A stretch of DNA of 64,000 nt from Acephala macrosclerotiorum (taxonomy: Eukaryota > Ascomycota > Leotiomycetes > Helotiales > Mollisiaceae). Position 1 is the first letter of the stretch. Each line of letters opens with the position of its first letter. A model generated the notes under the pieces. It ran no database searches. It was not told the DNA's origin and worked only from the letters and a program-made list of their open reading frames with translations. This document shows positions 23,856-33,847 of the stretch, piece after piece. Location: the NCBI GenBank assembly GCA_014904845.1, contig MU119215.1, positions 328,485 through 392,484 on the forward strand, in the 5' to 3' direction. The position numbers and the translations under genes were made by a program.

Positions 23856-24652
23856 GCAATCTGGACAATAAGAGCTATGTCGTCGATTTATAAATTTCGT
23901 AGAGGCTTCAGGTACTCTTCTAGACGTTTGCCAAGGAATATTGCTCTAGAAGTGAGAGTTGCAAGGCTCTCTCGCCTGTGACGTAAACTGAATGTCACCC
24001 CTGTCGCGAACATGGTCGCTCAACTCTTCTTATATACTCCTCTCTTCTGAGAAGGTGTTATCTGCTGTCCATGGCAGCTGTAAGAAAGAGATTCTTTTCC
24101 GATCACGGACAGAGACTACATCACGTATCTTGTCTGCTGACTTGAAGCACTAAAACACGCATGAACGTTGGTAATGGAACGAGCAAATCATAGAGTATGA
24201 GGCTCGTGGCCTCGAAAACCAGTTTCATTGGGTTTGCTACATACAGGCTTCGAAGCCATTCATATCTCCCATTCGCCAGCCCCTATCTGTCGCTGCAAAA
24301 ATGCTCATCTGAATATTCTAAGAACGCCGATGCCAGATGCGGATGACACTGAACGCCAGCACCGGGTGGATGCTACCCATACGTGTTGATCAAATCTTTC
24401 TGTGTCACAAATGTCCGCTGGATAAAATCAAGGGTGTTGAGACTGAAGAAGCTTACTTGCCAAGCTCTCGCTGGATTGGTGCAAATGGGCCTACTATGTT
24501 AGTTTTGGGTCGTTGGAAATGACGAGCACAAGGTGTTCGAGACGACATGAAGTCGATGAGTTTCGGGACTCGATATGGTGGTCTGCATCCTATTGTTAGA
24601 TGTCCGTCAATGCGAGAAAGCACTATCAAGATTTAGATGGTTCCGCACACAG
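23856..24652. other. App1 promoter and poly(A) polymerase 3' end
   Basis: About 800 bases. A TATATA core on the minus strand at 24031-24036 lies about 175 bases upstream of the App1 start; a TATAAAT closer in (about 23890) is too near the ATG to act as a TATA box for it. No gene is seen; the frame at 24337-24522 has no features. Confidence 0.45.
24031..24036 (-). promoter_or_regulatory. TATA-like element before the App1-like gene
   Basis: GTATATAAG reads on the minus strand about 175 bases upstream of the inferred App1 start, giving a plausible leader of roughly 140 bases. Sequence match only. Confidence 0.35.
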
Positions 24653-26888
24653 TTATCCAGCAGCTGCAACTGAGGTTTGTTGTTGTTTCTTCGCTGGTCC
24701 TTGTGCCATGTCCTAGAAAGTGTCAGCGGTGACATCCGGTTCAAGACCAGATGCTGTCTAAATTCGATGTCCAACTATGATCAGCGTCTTGGTCGAGGGA
24801 AAAACATTACATACATCTGATGCTGGTGCTGGTCTCTTCTTCGCAGTACCATTCGTAGTGCCATTCGTGGCTTTCTTTCTCAGTCTGGTTGGCTTAATCT
24901 CTCCTTCGCCAAAGAGGTCGTCGGGTAGTTCATAACTGCGTAAGAGTTTTAGCTTTTGATTCGAATTACTTCACAGAAGTTTTAGTAATTGATTTTGAGA
25001 AGTGGTGTGCTCAACGATTTGCTGTTTCCAAATGTTACCTTTTCAGATTGCCAATGTGAAGAGCGCTCGTATTAGCATTGTACCCGTCCCAGCCGTAGCA
25101 GAGACTCTTGAATTCGTCAACGATCCAAGCAAGGTCGAGTTTCTTGGCGGCTAAAATTTCTAAGCAGTTAGCAAATAAGCAGGGTATTCTAGGAAGTCGT
25201 CTGCGTATCAATAACGTTGTGCCATTATGAGGCTGAGCACGCAGAGGTCCACAAGAGCCAAAGACTGACCTAGATCTAACTCTAAACCAATGTAGTCTGT
25301 CGTGGTGTAGACCATTGTCACATTTTCTTCGTCTGCTGAGTTCTTGTCTCCGTTAACGCCCTCATCCTTGCTAGCTCCAACAGCCAGACCATGACCAGTT
25401 GTTTCTGTACCGATATCTTTGGCATAGTAGGCGAGCGAGCCGCTCTTCACAGCGTCAATCTCTTCGTCGCTACGGCATCGGTGAGCCCGATTGAAACCCT
25501 TGTTGAAGGGATGAGCTAGAGAAATAGCTGTATCCTCGGTGAGTCTACCAACAAGGATTCGGACTCTTGATTCTACGAAACCGGACCATAATTGCTGAGC
25601 CTCTTTCGTGGTACTAGCCGATAAGACAGTCAGATAATGCTTGTATCCAGAAGTGAAGAAGGTATGTTTGGTGAAGAGCTCCTGCCACTTTTCCTTGCCG
25701 TCCATGATCTTGTCCGCAATCTTTCCACCGCGTTGAAGCTCTCTTTGAATGACGGTCATGGTAGAATGGGTAACGTTGTGTGTAGTGCACATGGACGGAT
25801 ATGCTGGTGTGATGATCGGCATCATATGTCGTCTGTCTTGCGGATAGATCTAGGTGTATTAGCGAATGTGACTGTCGATGGGTATGGAACATACCTTAGG
25901 ATTCCAGATTCTGATGCCCTTTTCTAGATCTTCGATGCTCTTCAGCAATACCGGCATTGGCCACTGCCACTGCCCCATAATTTTGAAGAACTTCAATACG
26001 ATAGTTGCGCCTGTGGCCTTTGGATACAGTTGACACACACGAGCAACAAGAATAGCCCATGCTACACCACCGGGAAACCCATACATGTTACCGGCTATCG
26101 CACGCCGAGCGCTCCAGAGCTTGATAGTTCGAAGGGCTGTCCGAAAGACAGCTTGTTCGGGCACTAGACTCAGCATCTCATCTGCAACTCGGACACCATT
26201 CAGGCAGCGCACTTCCGGCTCTGTCAACCCTTGCAGCATCGAATCCTCGACTCTGGAAAAGTTGGGTGGAATCTGGGTCAAGTTTGCGATTCGTCCGAAG
26301 AGGAGATCGAGATCAATGCCATGGTATTTCAAGGTCATGCACGGTGCATGGGCATCAGGCTTGGGAACAAGCTCAGTGATGGCTCCTTCAGGCGCATATT
26401 TGTAGAGAATCTCGGGGAAGGTTTCGAAGAAGTCTTTGGTATGAACGTGCTTTGGGGCAATAATGAGTGTATCGATATCTGATCCCGGCCCAATAACACC
26501 AAGCTTGAAGCTTCCAAAGGTCAGAAGTCTGCCACAAGCATTCTTGATGAAGGCCTCTGGTAGACCCTGTGCTCTGCTAACTTGCTTCACGAACTCATCG
26601 GTGATTCTTTGAAGGGACTGGAGGACGGCGGATCTGCAGAATTGCGCAAGTTAGTGAAACAGTCCTTGCTCAGCAAGTATCATGTGCAAAGGTGTAATGA
26701 TACGCTCTTGGACGTGGAGCGCACAAAGGTAGAACATACCTCTTTTGCGTTTCGTCGGTCCCCTCGAAGTTATTCTGGCGCTTCAATTCAGAGACTAGAT
26801 CAGTATCGGCCTTGAGATCAGCAGGTGTAGGAGGTGCTGTCGAGAGGGGAGCAGTGACACCCAACGCCTTCTGACCTGGAGCCGCCAT
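24653..26888 (-). CDS. pap1: Nuclear poly(A) polymerase, 6 exons
   Basis: Minus-strand exons 26888-26740, 26633-25895, 25849-25270, 25150-25039, 24935-24815 and 24712-24653 give 586 residues. Family blocks appear in order: LGVTAPLSTAPPT, the nucleotidyltransferase core GSFKLGVIGPGSDIDTLI near residues 85-101 with the GS and D-x-D metal-binding motif, GGVAWAILVARVCQLYP, and [23 protein letters not shown]. The C-terminal RNA-binding domain (KKLDLAWIVDEFKSLCYGW) and a short basic tail (KKRPAPASD, KKQQQ) close it. It adds poly(A) tails to pre-mRNA with the cleavage and polyadenylation factor in the nucleus. Length is close to yeast Pap1 (568). Every junction is GT-AG and phase-consistent. An in-frame upstream Met exists, but the chosen start matches the family N-terminus. 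Its start faces the N-methyltransferase gene across 258 bases. Confidence 0.96.
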
Positions 26889-27146
26889 GATAGTGGTACA
26901 ACGAACGGGGTTGTCAAGCACAGCTTCGCGAAGTTTGAGGAAGTCGAAGGTGTTTGTTGCTCGCAACGCTTAAAGCTAGCACTAATGGCTAGCTGAATTG
27001 GGAATAACGTAGCCTTACTCAGCTAGCAAGGGTAATCGGAAGGCCGAACCGAGATACAACACTTCCACTCGACCATATGAATGTAACCTCTCCCAATCGA
27101 AGTTTAGTTTGAGAATTGATCGACAAACGGAGGGAGTGCTCCCAAG
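26889..27146. promoter_or_regulatory. 258-bp shared divergent promoter (pap1 / N-methyltransferase)
   Basis: The start codons of the minus-strand poly(A) polymerase and the plus-strand N2227-type methyltransferase lie 258 bases apart, so both core promoters and 5' leaders must fit here. No TATA box is obvious, as expected for housekeeping fungal promoters. Confidence 0.6.
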
Positions 27147-28536
27147 ATGTCAAATATCGAGTGGGAAGGCAATGAAGAGACTTATGAAGATCCTGACGAG
27201 CAACGAGTTCTATTTGCGGCGTTAGACTCCTTCTAGTAAGTATTGTTTGCGGTGAATTAATTATGTAGTGATTTAGAAGTTATTCCTCGTTCTCATGTTT
27301 AATCTTGCGTTTTTCTTTACCCGCGACGCGGAATATCTTGATATATTCTTCAAGTTCCGAGGACCAAAGTAGCTGACCTTTCCTAAGCCAATATTCAAAA
27401 GTTGCTCATTTCAACACAACTCATCTTCGGAGACAGGCATTCTACGCTTTACCTAGAACCCACTGGGAGCTTCTTGCCGCACCACCATTCTCCTACCTAG
27501 AAACTCTCAACGCCGTCGACGATGCAATTGACAAGAACGCCGAATTGTCACTTGCCATTTTCCACTCCGGCTTAGATTCCTTTGGTATTTCACCACCTTC
27601 GACTCAAAACGGGAAAGTCCCTGAATGGCTTAGTAAAGCAACCTCTAACGATCTCGAGAAAGCAAGAAGTACCATCCGTCAATTTTACCGTGATTGGTCA
27701 GGCGAAGGGGCATCAGAACGAGAAGCATGCTACGGTCCAGTGATCAAGGCACTTCAAGCAGAGGCTGCATCATGCTCAGGCTTAACTATGCGAGTCCTGG
27801 TGCCCGGAGCAGGACTTGGTCGCCTTGTCTTTGAGCTGTGTTGTGCTGGATTCGATACAGAAGGCAATGAAATCAGTTATCACCAGCTACTTGCCAGTTC
27901 ATACATTTTGAATCACTGTGCTAAGGCGCGTGCTCATACTTTACATCCTTGGGTTCACTCGTTCTCGAACCATAAGAGTCGCACAAACCACTTGAGATCA
28001 GTACAAGTACCTGATGTGCATGCGGGAACGACGTTGGGAGCTTTTGAGAAAGCTGGAGAGATGAGCATGAGTGCTTCGGATTTCTTACTTCTGTATGGTG
28101 ACGAGACACATAAAGACACCTTCGATGCCGTTGCCACAGTTTTCTTCCTTGATACTGCTCCCAACATCATCCGCTACCTGGAGGCGATCAGAAACTGTCT
28201 CCGAAAAGGTGGGCTGCTTGTCAACGTGGGACCGCTTCTTTGGCACTTTGAGAACAATGCACCAGGAAATCATGGGAAGAACCCATCGACCATCAAGGGC
28301 GGCGAAGGTGAGTTCTTTTCCGCTACCGAGAGTAATAAGTGACTAACTTCGATACAGGAATTGCGGATCCTGGTGCGGTTGAGTTGACAGACGACGAACT
28401 AATTGCACTACTTGACAAGTTAGGTTTCGATGTGGAGAAGAGAGAAACTGGTCTGGTAGCACCCTACATCCAGGACCCCGAAAGCATGCTCCAGAATACA
28501 TACAAAGCTAGTCACTGGGTAGCAAGAAAACGATGA
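27147..28536 (+). CDS. N2227-family (carnosine-type) N-methyltransferase, 3 exons
   Basis: Exons 27147-27235, 27388-28307 and 28358-28536 encode 395 residues. The SAM-binding motif is VLVPGAGLGRLVFELC near residue 160, followed by the family segments FDTEGNEISYHQLLASSYILN, DAVATVFFLDTAPNII, LRKGGLLVNVGPLLWHF and the C-terminal motif SHWVARK. This is the N2227-like family, whose animal members methylate carnosine to anserine and whose yeast member is YNL092W. The fungal substrate is not certain. The first intron is 152 nt with acceptor CCTAAG; the closer AAAAG acceptor would break the reading frame, while CCTAAG yields FYQYSKVAHFNTTHLRRQ. Its 3' end converges on the short-chain dehydrogenase, with 56 bases between stop codons. 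Confidence 0.92.
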
Positions 28537-28592
28537 CATAGCAAACCATTCTTACATATCTATCGTGATGCTTCCCATAAATCTCTCTCTGG

Positions 28593-29740
28593 CTACAACT
28601 TCGCCTTCGAATCCTCCTGTAACTCCGCCATCCCACCCCTCGCCCAAACCTCACCACCATCGACCGTAATAGTGGCCCCATTAATATGCGCCGCCGCCCT
28701 ACTACTCAAAAAAACCACCAACCCCGCAATATCCTCCGGCACTCCCAACCTCTGACTCGGATTCCTCCTCGCGATACTCTCTGCCCCACCACTCAACTCC
28801 ATCAATCCACTTGCCAGCTTACTAGGGAAAAATCCTGGTGCGATAGAGTTCACAAGGATGTGTCTAGGGCCGAGTTCGACAGCGAGGTTTCGGGCGAGGT
28901 GGATTACTGCTGCCTTTGAGGCGGAGTAGCCGAATGTTGCTTGTTTTCCCAACGTGCCAATTCCAATTCCGGCGACGGAGGCGGTGATTATTACTCGGGA
29001 GGGGTCGGCGGATGTGCCGTTCTTTTGGAGGAGGGGTGCGAATCTGGGGGTGGTGGTTGTCAGCATTTCTTCTTTTATATCTTGTCCAAAACGAGCATGC
29101 CACCCTTCGAAAGTTAACGAAGATGTCCTTCATGCTCTCGCAACTCCTTCTAGCCCAAATATCCAAAACAAGAACAAACATTGCTTCTTCGGACACCCCG
29201 CTCCTGCCCGCCGCCTTCCTCCCCGTACCGCAAACGGGGCAACACTCACAATCTAATAGTGTTAAAAACGCTCTTAACATTCAAATCCATAACCTTCGCA
29301 AACGCACTATCGGGATGCGTATCAAACCCCTCTCCCCACGTAGCTCCCGCATTCGCAAACAGTATATCAACATGATCCGTCGTCTTGCCCACCTCATTCA
29401 CCAAATACTCCACACCTTCGATTTTTGAGGAATCGGCGGGGATTGGGATGGCAAGGGCGCCGGGGGACAAGTTGGGGAGGGCGTTAAGAGCGTCGCATGC
29501 GGATTGGCAGGCAGAGGACTTTCGGGAGGTTATGTATACTTTGCTGGCTCCAGCTTGGAGGAATCTGGGGAGTTGGTCAGTATTTGCTGAACATTTTATA
29601 AATCTTTAGGATGATACTTACCCTGATGCTGCATGGAGACCAAGGCCCCGACTTCCGCCTGTTACGACGACGACTTTTCCTTTCAGGGAGAAGATATTAG
29701 GGAAGTCGTGGAGCTCGGTCTCGTATTTGAGGTTGGACAT
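28593..29740 (-). CDS. Short-chain dehydrogenase/reductase, 3 exons
   Basis: Minus-strand exons 29740-29622, 29564-29250 and 29043-28593 give 294 residues. Classical SDR features are present: NAD(P)-binding TGGSRGLG at residues 27-34, NAGATW, the catalytic Ser in IITASVAG, the catalytic Tyr/Lys in YSASKAA, and VNSIAPGFFPS. The end INGATITVDGG is typical of 3-oxoacyl-ACP-reductase-like members. It resembles fungal proteins annotated as RhlG-like (rhamnolipid) 3-oxoacyl reductases; the true substrate is unknown. Arg after TGGS suggests NADPH preference, by inference. The second intron is 206 nt, unusually long for this window. The exon 2/exon 3 junction (RL then FAPLLQ) is phase-correct. Confidence 0.9.
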
Positions 29741-30179
29741 TGTGAGAATCTTCTAATATTGTTCTTCCCGATTGGATAGATAGTTGCCGAGATCTAGTCG
29801 TGATGTGTTCGTAGATGGAAGAATTGGATAAGGTATATGAAGACGGGGAGTACCCCACAGTAAGCTGTCGAGCCAGAGCCGAGGCTCGAAGCTCAATCGA
29901 CAGGGGTGCTTTTGAGAGCTTGCATCTCTTGGCGAAAACGATGGTATCAGAACTTAATTGTGGTAATAGTTGGATTGAAGCTTCGCGATTTTGAATATAC
30001 TTCAATATTTTCATTATTGGAAAGTCCACAAACGTTCCAGCAAACGAGGTAAATTTGCTTCTCTGGGATGACTCAAAACTGATTGGACATTCCTCGGTAT
30101 CAAAGTCTGGAATATTTTTGACCATAGGAATTCATTATCTATTCGTCATTCAATTTCTAAGCTCTTAAGTTCTAATATT
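29741..30179. other. Promoter of the SDR gene and 3' end of the flavin protein gene
   Basis: About 440 bases between two minus-strand genes. A minus-strand frame crosses it (to 30125) but overlaps the SDR start and has no features, so it is treated as leader sequence. Confidence 0.45.
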
Positions 30180-31291
30180 CTATTGCCCGTCTACCTTTGG
30201 CTTCACCAACTTCTTCGCTTCATCGTTGGATTCAACCATCTCCTTATAATCCGGCCTAGGAAGCTCCAGTCCTTCGGTCGCCCTGCCATACGCGATGCCT
30301 CCCATTCTACTCATCGCCTTAAGCACCTATTCAAAATTAGCATCGCATCTTGTCCTCAAAGTTACCAGAACTCACGGAAGGATCAATCAAATTCTTATCC
30401 TCATTCAGCGCATCCTCCCTAACCCAGAATCTCGTCCCCTCAATAACGGCCAAAACCCCCGTCTTCTTCCCTGGCGTAGCCTTACTCTCATACTCCTTCG
30501 TGAAATCCAACTTCCCTTCCACCGAGAAAATGGCCTCCTTGACCCTACTCGCCTTAACCGTCGTGCTGGGCGCAGGCGTCAGTCCTGAAAGTGCCCACTC
30601 ACTCTCTCCGTATGGTGCATTTATTGAGGTCGCGTTCGCGGCTTCAATAAAATGTTCGCTGATGAGGTTGATAACACATTCTCCCGTCTCAGTCAAGTTC
30701 TTCAACGAATCCTTGGCGTTGTCGAATCCGCCTGCGTAGCCAACGATAAAGAGAGGTGGGTCGTGATTTATGACTTGGAAGTAAGAAAAAGGCGCAAGGT
30801 TCGTTGAACTGCCATCTTTGGAGCGTGTGCTGATGAAACCAATCGGGCGGGGAATAATGCCAGAGATGAGGAGTTTATAGTTTGATACAGCTGGTCGTCC
30901 TTCTTCATAAGGATCGATCTCGACGTGTTTCTTTTTTAGGGACTCGCCGCCATCATTCGCTCCGTCGCCGTATTTCCAGTCGGGTTTGAAGGTTTGCTTG
31001 ATGTTCCAGTGTAGAGTCTTGTCCCATGGTTGTCTTTCGCTTTCGACTTTCTTGAAGTCCGGGTGAGGGTTGCGCTTGATTGCCTTCTCGGCGTCGGCTC
31101 GTGACTCGACTGACATTTTGGTTGTTGATGCTGTGAGTGCTCGGAAGAGAAAATGGGAGGGACGGTGGGGTTTTCGAAAAGTTTGTAGTCTAGGTAAGTG
31201 TTTAGCAATCACAATTGCCGATGGTATCACCGAAGACAGGATGTATGACTTACGGGAGGTGCGGTAAAACACTTCGATTCGGCAATGGCAT
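30180..31291 (-). CDS. Flavin-reductase-like FMN-binding split-barrel protein, 3 exons
   Basis: Minus-strand exons 31291-31254, 31189-30376 and 30326-30180 give 332 residues. The core has the flavin reductase-like (DIM6/NTAB type) signatures SGIIPRPIGFISTRSKDG, NLAPFSYFQVINHDPPLFIVG, SLKNLTETGECVINLISE and the C-terminal TRFWVREDAL. Such proteins bind FMN in a split barrel; their substrates in fungi are mostly unknown. The last exon begins in phase at VLKAMSRMGG. The N-terminus is uncertain: the large exon has no ATG before MSVESRADAEKA (start 31116), but an upstream ATG at 31291 plus a clean 64-nt intron (GTAAGT to CCTAG) joins in frame and adds an Arg-rich, Ser/Leu-rich leader (RSVLPHLPLQTFRKPHRPS) that could be a mitochondrial presequence. 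Start at 31116 is the alternative. Confidence 0.87.
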
Positions 31292-31747
31292 CTGTTTTGG
31301 GGAAATGTTGCCCTTGTTCGATCGTATACTTTATAAAGTTCTAATAGGACCTTTCTCGTGCGGTACTTTCCCGTCCAGTCGAATCAACGTCATTGTTCTT
31401 GTGGTGGCGGGACATTCTCGACCCCGCAATGTTATCGCGATAAGGAGGCGCCATGGCGAGGGGAGAGGGGCATCACGATCAGACGACCTGAAGTGATACA
31501 AGTTTGTAATTGAACATATTTAAAAGACTGTTAAAAAACATCGTGATCTTATTTCTTTTTATACCTCCTTCCCAGTTCAACTCAAACCCCTCAAAGAAAC
31601 CAAACAGAATCTCTTCCACAACATTCCTTCCAGTAAGTGGGAGCCGCAGTAAGTGTTTGCTTGCTGAAGGAAATTGGTCATGGACTCTACCAAAGAAGTA
31701 AACTAGAACTTACATTTGAAATCAAGCTGATGGTATAAAAGGAGATT
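31292..31747. promoter_or_regulatory. Divergent promoter region, flavin protein / MetX-like gene
   Basis: About 460 bases between divergent genes. TTTATA at 31330-31335 gives TATAAA on the minus strand 39 bases before the 31291 start. TATAAAA at 31734-31740 serves the plus strand. Between them is nothing recognisable. Confidence 0.5.
31734..31740 (+). promoter_or_regulatory. TATA box of the MetX-like hydrolase gene
   Basis: TATAAAA lies 14 bases before an ATG at 31748 and 59 before a second in-frame ATG at 31793. Transcription normally starts some 30 or more bases after a TATA box, so the first ATG would probably fall outside the mRNA. This supports 31793 as the start codon. Confidence 0.5.
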
Positions 31748-31792
31748 ATGTCCTCTCAAGAACTCCCAATTCGTTCAGCACCCTCATCAACC

Positions 31793-33168
31793 ATGTCCGA
31801 AGTTCAAAAGTACAAACTCGGAGACTGGAAGCTCCAATCCGGCCAATCCATTCCAGATGCAGAGATTGCATACAAGACGTTCGGAGACCCATCTTCTCCA
31901 GCAATCATCTACCCCTCATGGTACTCTGGATGTAAGACCTCCTCTTCCCTTCTCCTGAAACACAGCTGAACATCCTTAGCAATCGCCGACAACGAATGGC
32001 TCCTCGGAGAATCCCACACCCTCTCCCCCCAAAAATACTTCATAATAATAACCGCGCTCTTCGGCAATGGCCAATCCACCTCCCCCTCAAACAGTAACAT
32101 CAAGCCCTTCCCCCGCGTAACATTCTACGACAACGTTCGAGCCCAACACACGTTGATAACCCAACACTTGAAAATCAAGCACGCACGTGCCGTCCTAGGT
32201 TGGTCCATGGGGGCTGGGCAGACTTTCCAATGGGCGACTATGTATCCTGATTTCATGGATATTGCTGTTCCGTTTTGTGGGGCTGCGAAAACGAGTTTGC
32301 ATAATCAGGTCTTTTTGGAGGGGGTGAAGGCTGCGTTGCTTTCGGCTAAGAGGTTGCCTTCTGCGGGGGTTTGTAAGGATGGGAAGATGCCGGAAGGAGA
32401 GAAGTTTAGGACTTGGGGTGCGGAGGAAAAGGAGGTTGGGTTGAAGGCTCTAGGAAGGGTGTACGCTGGCTGGGGCTTTTCACAAGCCTTCTATCGAGAG
32501 AAGTTGTATGAGAAGGTTCTTGGGTTCAAGGATCTGGAGGATTTCATGGTTAATTTTTGGGAGAAGTGGGCTTTGAGTAAAGGTAGGTTCGCGTTCTGAT
32601 ATTTGAAGGTGGTTGCTGACGAAATACAGACCCCGAAAACATGCTAGCCATGCTCTACACTTGGCAAACTGGAGACTGCTCGAAGCAGGAACCATACAAC
32701 GGAGACTTCAAAGCAGCAATGCAAGGAATCAGAGCAAAGACCCTTGTCCTGCCAGGAAAGACTGACTTGTACTTCCCGTAAGTCGATGACCTTCTTTTCG
32801 CGATAAAGACATACTGATGATGATCCTCTGCAGACCGGAAGATTCAGAGATTGAAGTTGAGAATATGAAAGAGGGCGTAGGCAAGCTAGACGTTTTCCCA
32901 AGTATCTGGGGACATTGGGCTGGTGGACCAGGCGACTCGAAGGAGGATGTCAAATGTACGTCTTAATTCCATACTAATTTGCTGTTTTCTTGCATGGGGG
33001 CTCCGAAGCTGTCTCAGGAGGCTGCACGCAAACGGATCGTGTCTGTTTGCTCTATGTCTTAGCTCCTAAGACAGCTCCCAGCTCCGGAGCTCCCTCCCAA
33101 AGCTTGACTTTTACAATGCTGATAAGCTGGTAGGGCTTGATGAGAAACTTCGTGAAATCGGCCTCTGA
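31793..33168 (+). CDS. MetX-like alpha/beta hydrolase (homoserine acetyltransferase superfamily), 5 exons
   Basis: Exons 31793-31931, 31980-32582, 32630-32777, 32834-32955 and 33134-33168 give 348 residues. The protein opens with YKLGDWKLQSGQSIPDAEIAYKTFG, typical of the family, and has the nucleophile elbow GWSMG (after ARAVL), the acid in LPGKTDLYF and the catalytic His in IWGHWAGGPG, the last two close to the C-terminus. MetX-type enzymes acetylate homoserine, but many fungal members of this superfamily are hydrolases of unknown substrate, so no step is assigned. The final exon (tail WLDEKLREIGL) is reached only by a 178-nt intron containing an inverted repeat. An in-frame ATG at 31748 would add 15 residues; the TATA box position argues against it. 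Confidence 0.86.
32996..33094. repeat. Inverted repeat (hairpin or MITE-like) inside the last intron of the MetX-like gene
   Basis: Arms at 32996-33023 and 33061-33094 are reverse complements with a 7-base bulge and few mismatches, around a 37-base loop. The element is GC-rich compared with the rest of the intron, whose AT-rich ends look like a normal short intron. It is most simply an insertion of about 100 bases. No clear target-site duplication is visible. Confidence 0.6.
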
Positions 33169-33631
33169 GTATTTGTGCTGAATGCCCTGAAATTACAATG
33201 CGACCGGACGTTTTCGCTGTTCTACAAAATTTGGGACATCTGCAATCAAAAATTGATATCATCCACAAAATCAAATAGCCTCTCGAAACTGCAAAAGTGA
33301 GATACAAAAGAGAAACAAATATAAGTACGCGAATCTGCAAAAGAGACACAACAGAAGACAGCCAAATATAGACATTTGAAACGCCTAAAGCAAAAATCAG
33401 ATTACCAGCCAGACCTTCCACACCAACCCAAAATCAGTCCTGTAATTTCCAAGTACCTAACGAGCCTGGGATCATAAGTCTGTGTTTTCCAGGCATTTTT
33501 TAAGGCACTTTTAAGCGACAAAAACCAAAATCGACGATTTCATTTTAAAACTATAAAGTCCGCACAAATCAGAATCATTTAATCTTATAATGCGATACTT
33601 ATAGGAAGCTATGGTGGGTTTATAAAGCAAA

Positions 33632-33726
33632 TCCGAGTTAATTTAACTTCGTAGTTAAAAATCGAAATTTAGTTTTAGCGTTCATTTATTAGCGAGAAGC
33701 CCTATAAAACACAGACTTTTGATCCC
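33632..33726 (+). repeat. 95-bp segment, first copy (left of the N gap)
   Basis: This segment is identical to 33737-33831 on the other side of the Ns. Exact identity at the two gap edges is what two overlapping contig ends joined without merging would give. Confidence 0.85.
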
Positions 33727-33736
33727 NNNNNNNNNN
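33727..33736. other. Assembly gap of 10 Ns
   Basis: Ten Ns, a conventional placeholder for a gap of unknown size. Identical 95-bp flanks suggest the true gap is negative (an unmerged overlap). Confidence 0.97.
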
Positions 33737-33831
33737 TCCGAGTTAATTTAACTTCGTAGTTAAAAATCGAAATTTAGTTTTAGCGTTCATTTATTAGCGA
33801 GAAGCCCTATAAAACACAGACTTTTGATCCC
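33737..33831 (+). repeat. 95-bp segment, second copy (right of the N gap)
   Basis: Exact repeat of 33632-33726. It continues into the right TIR of the MITE-like element, which the first copy reaches only in part. Confidence 0.85.
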
Positions 33832-33847
33832 GGCTCGTAAGCACCGA

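Larger units (their letters stand above)
33457..33841. mobile_element. MITE-like element with ~32-bp terminal inverted repeats
   Basis: The left terminus 33457-33488 and the right terminus 33811-33841 are reverse complements apart from two mismatches and one indel; both carry ACGAGCC, GGGATCA and AAGTCTGTGTTTT. No transposase frame lies between them, so this is a non-autonomous DNA transposon. It contains the 10-N gap and a duplicated 95-bp segment; with that duplication collapsed the element would be about 280 bp. A target-site duplication is not clear, so the superfamily is undetermined. Confidence 0.75.

Noticed and set aside
24738..24748. GGTTCAAGACC, like a tRNA B box
   Set aside because: It lies inside a poly(A) polymerase intron and has no matching A box or cloverleaf around it.
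31117..31272. Unspliced N-terminal extension of the flavin protein starting at a GTG codon
   Set aside because: Eukaryotic starts are ATG; the spliced model from 31291 or the internal ATG at 31116 explains the frame better.
28593..33168. Secondary-metabolite gene cluster
   Set aside because: No polyketide synthase, peptide synthetase, terpene cyclase or dimethylallyl transferase gene is in the window; three small enzyme genes are not enough.
33632..33831. Genuine tandem duplication of 95 bp
   Set aside because: Copies are identical and sit exactly at both edges of an N gap, which favours an assembly artefact.
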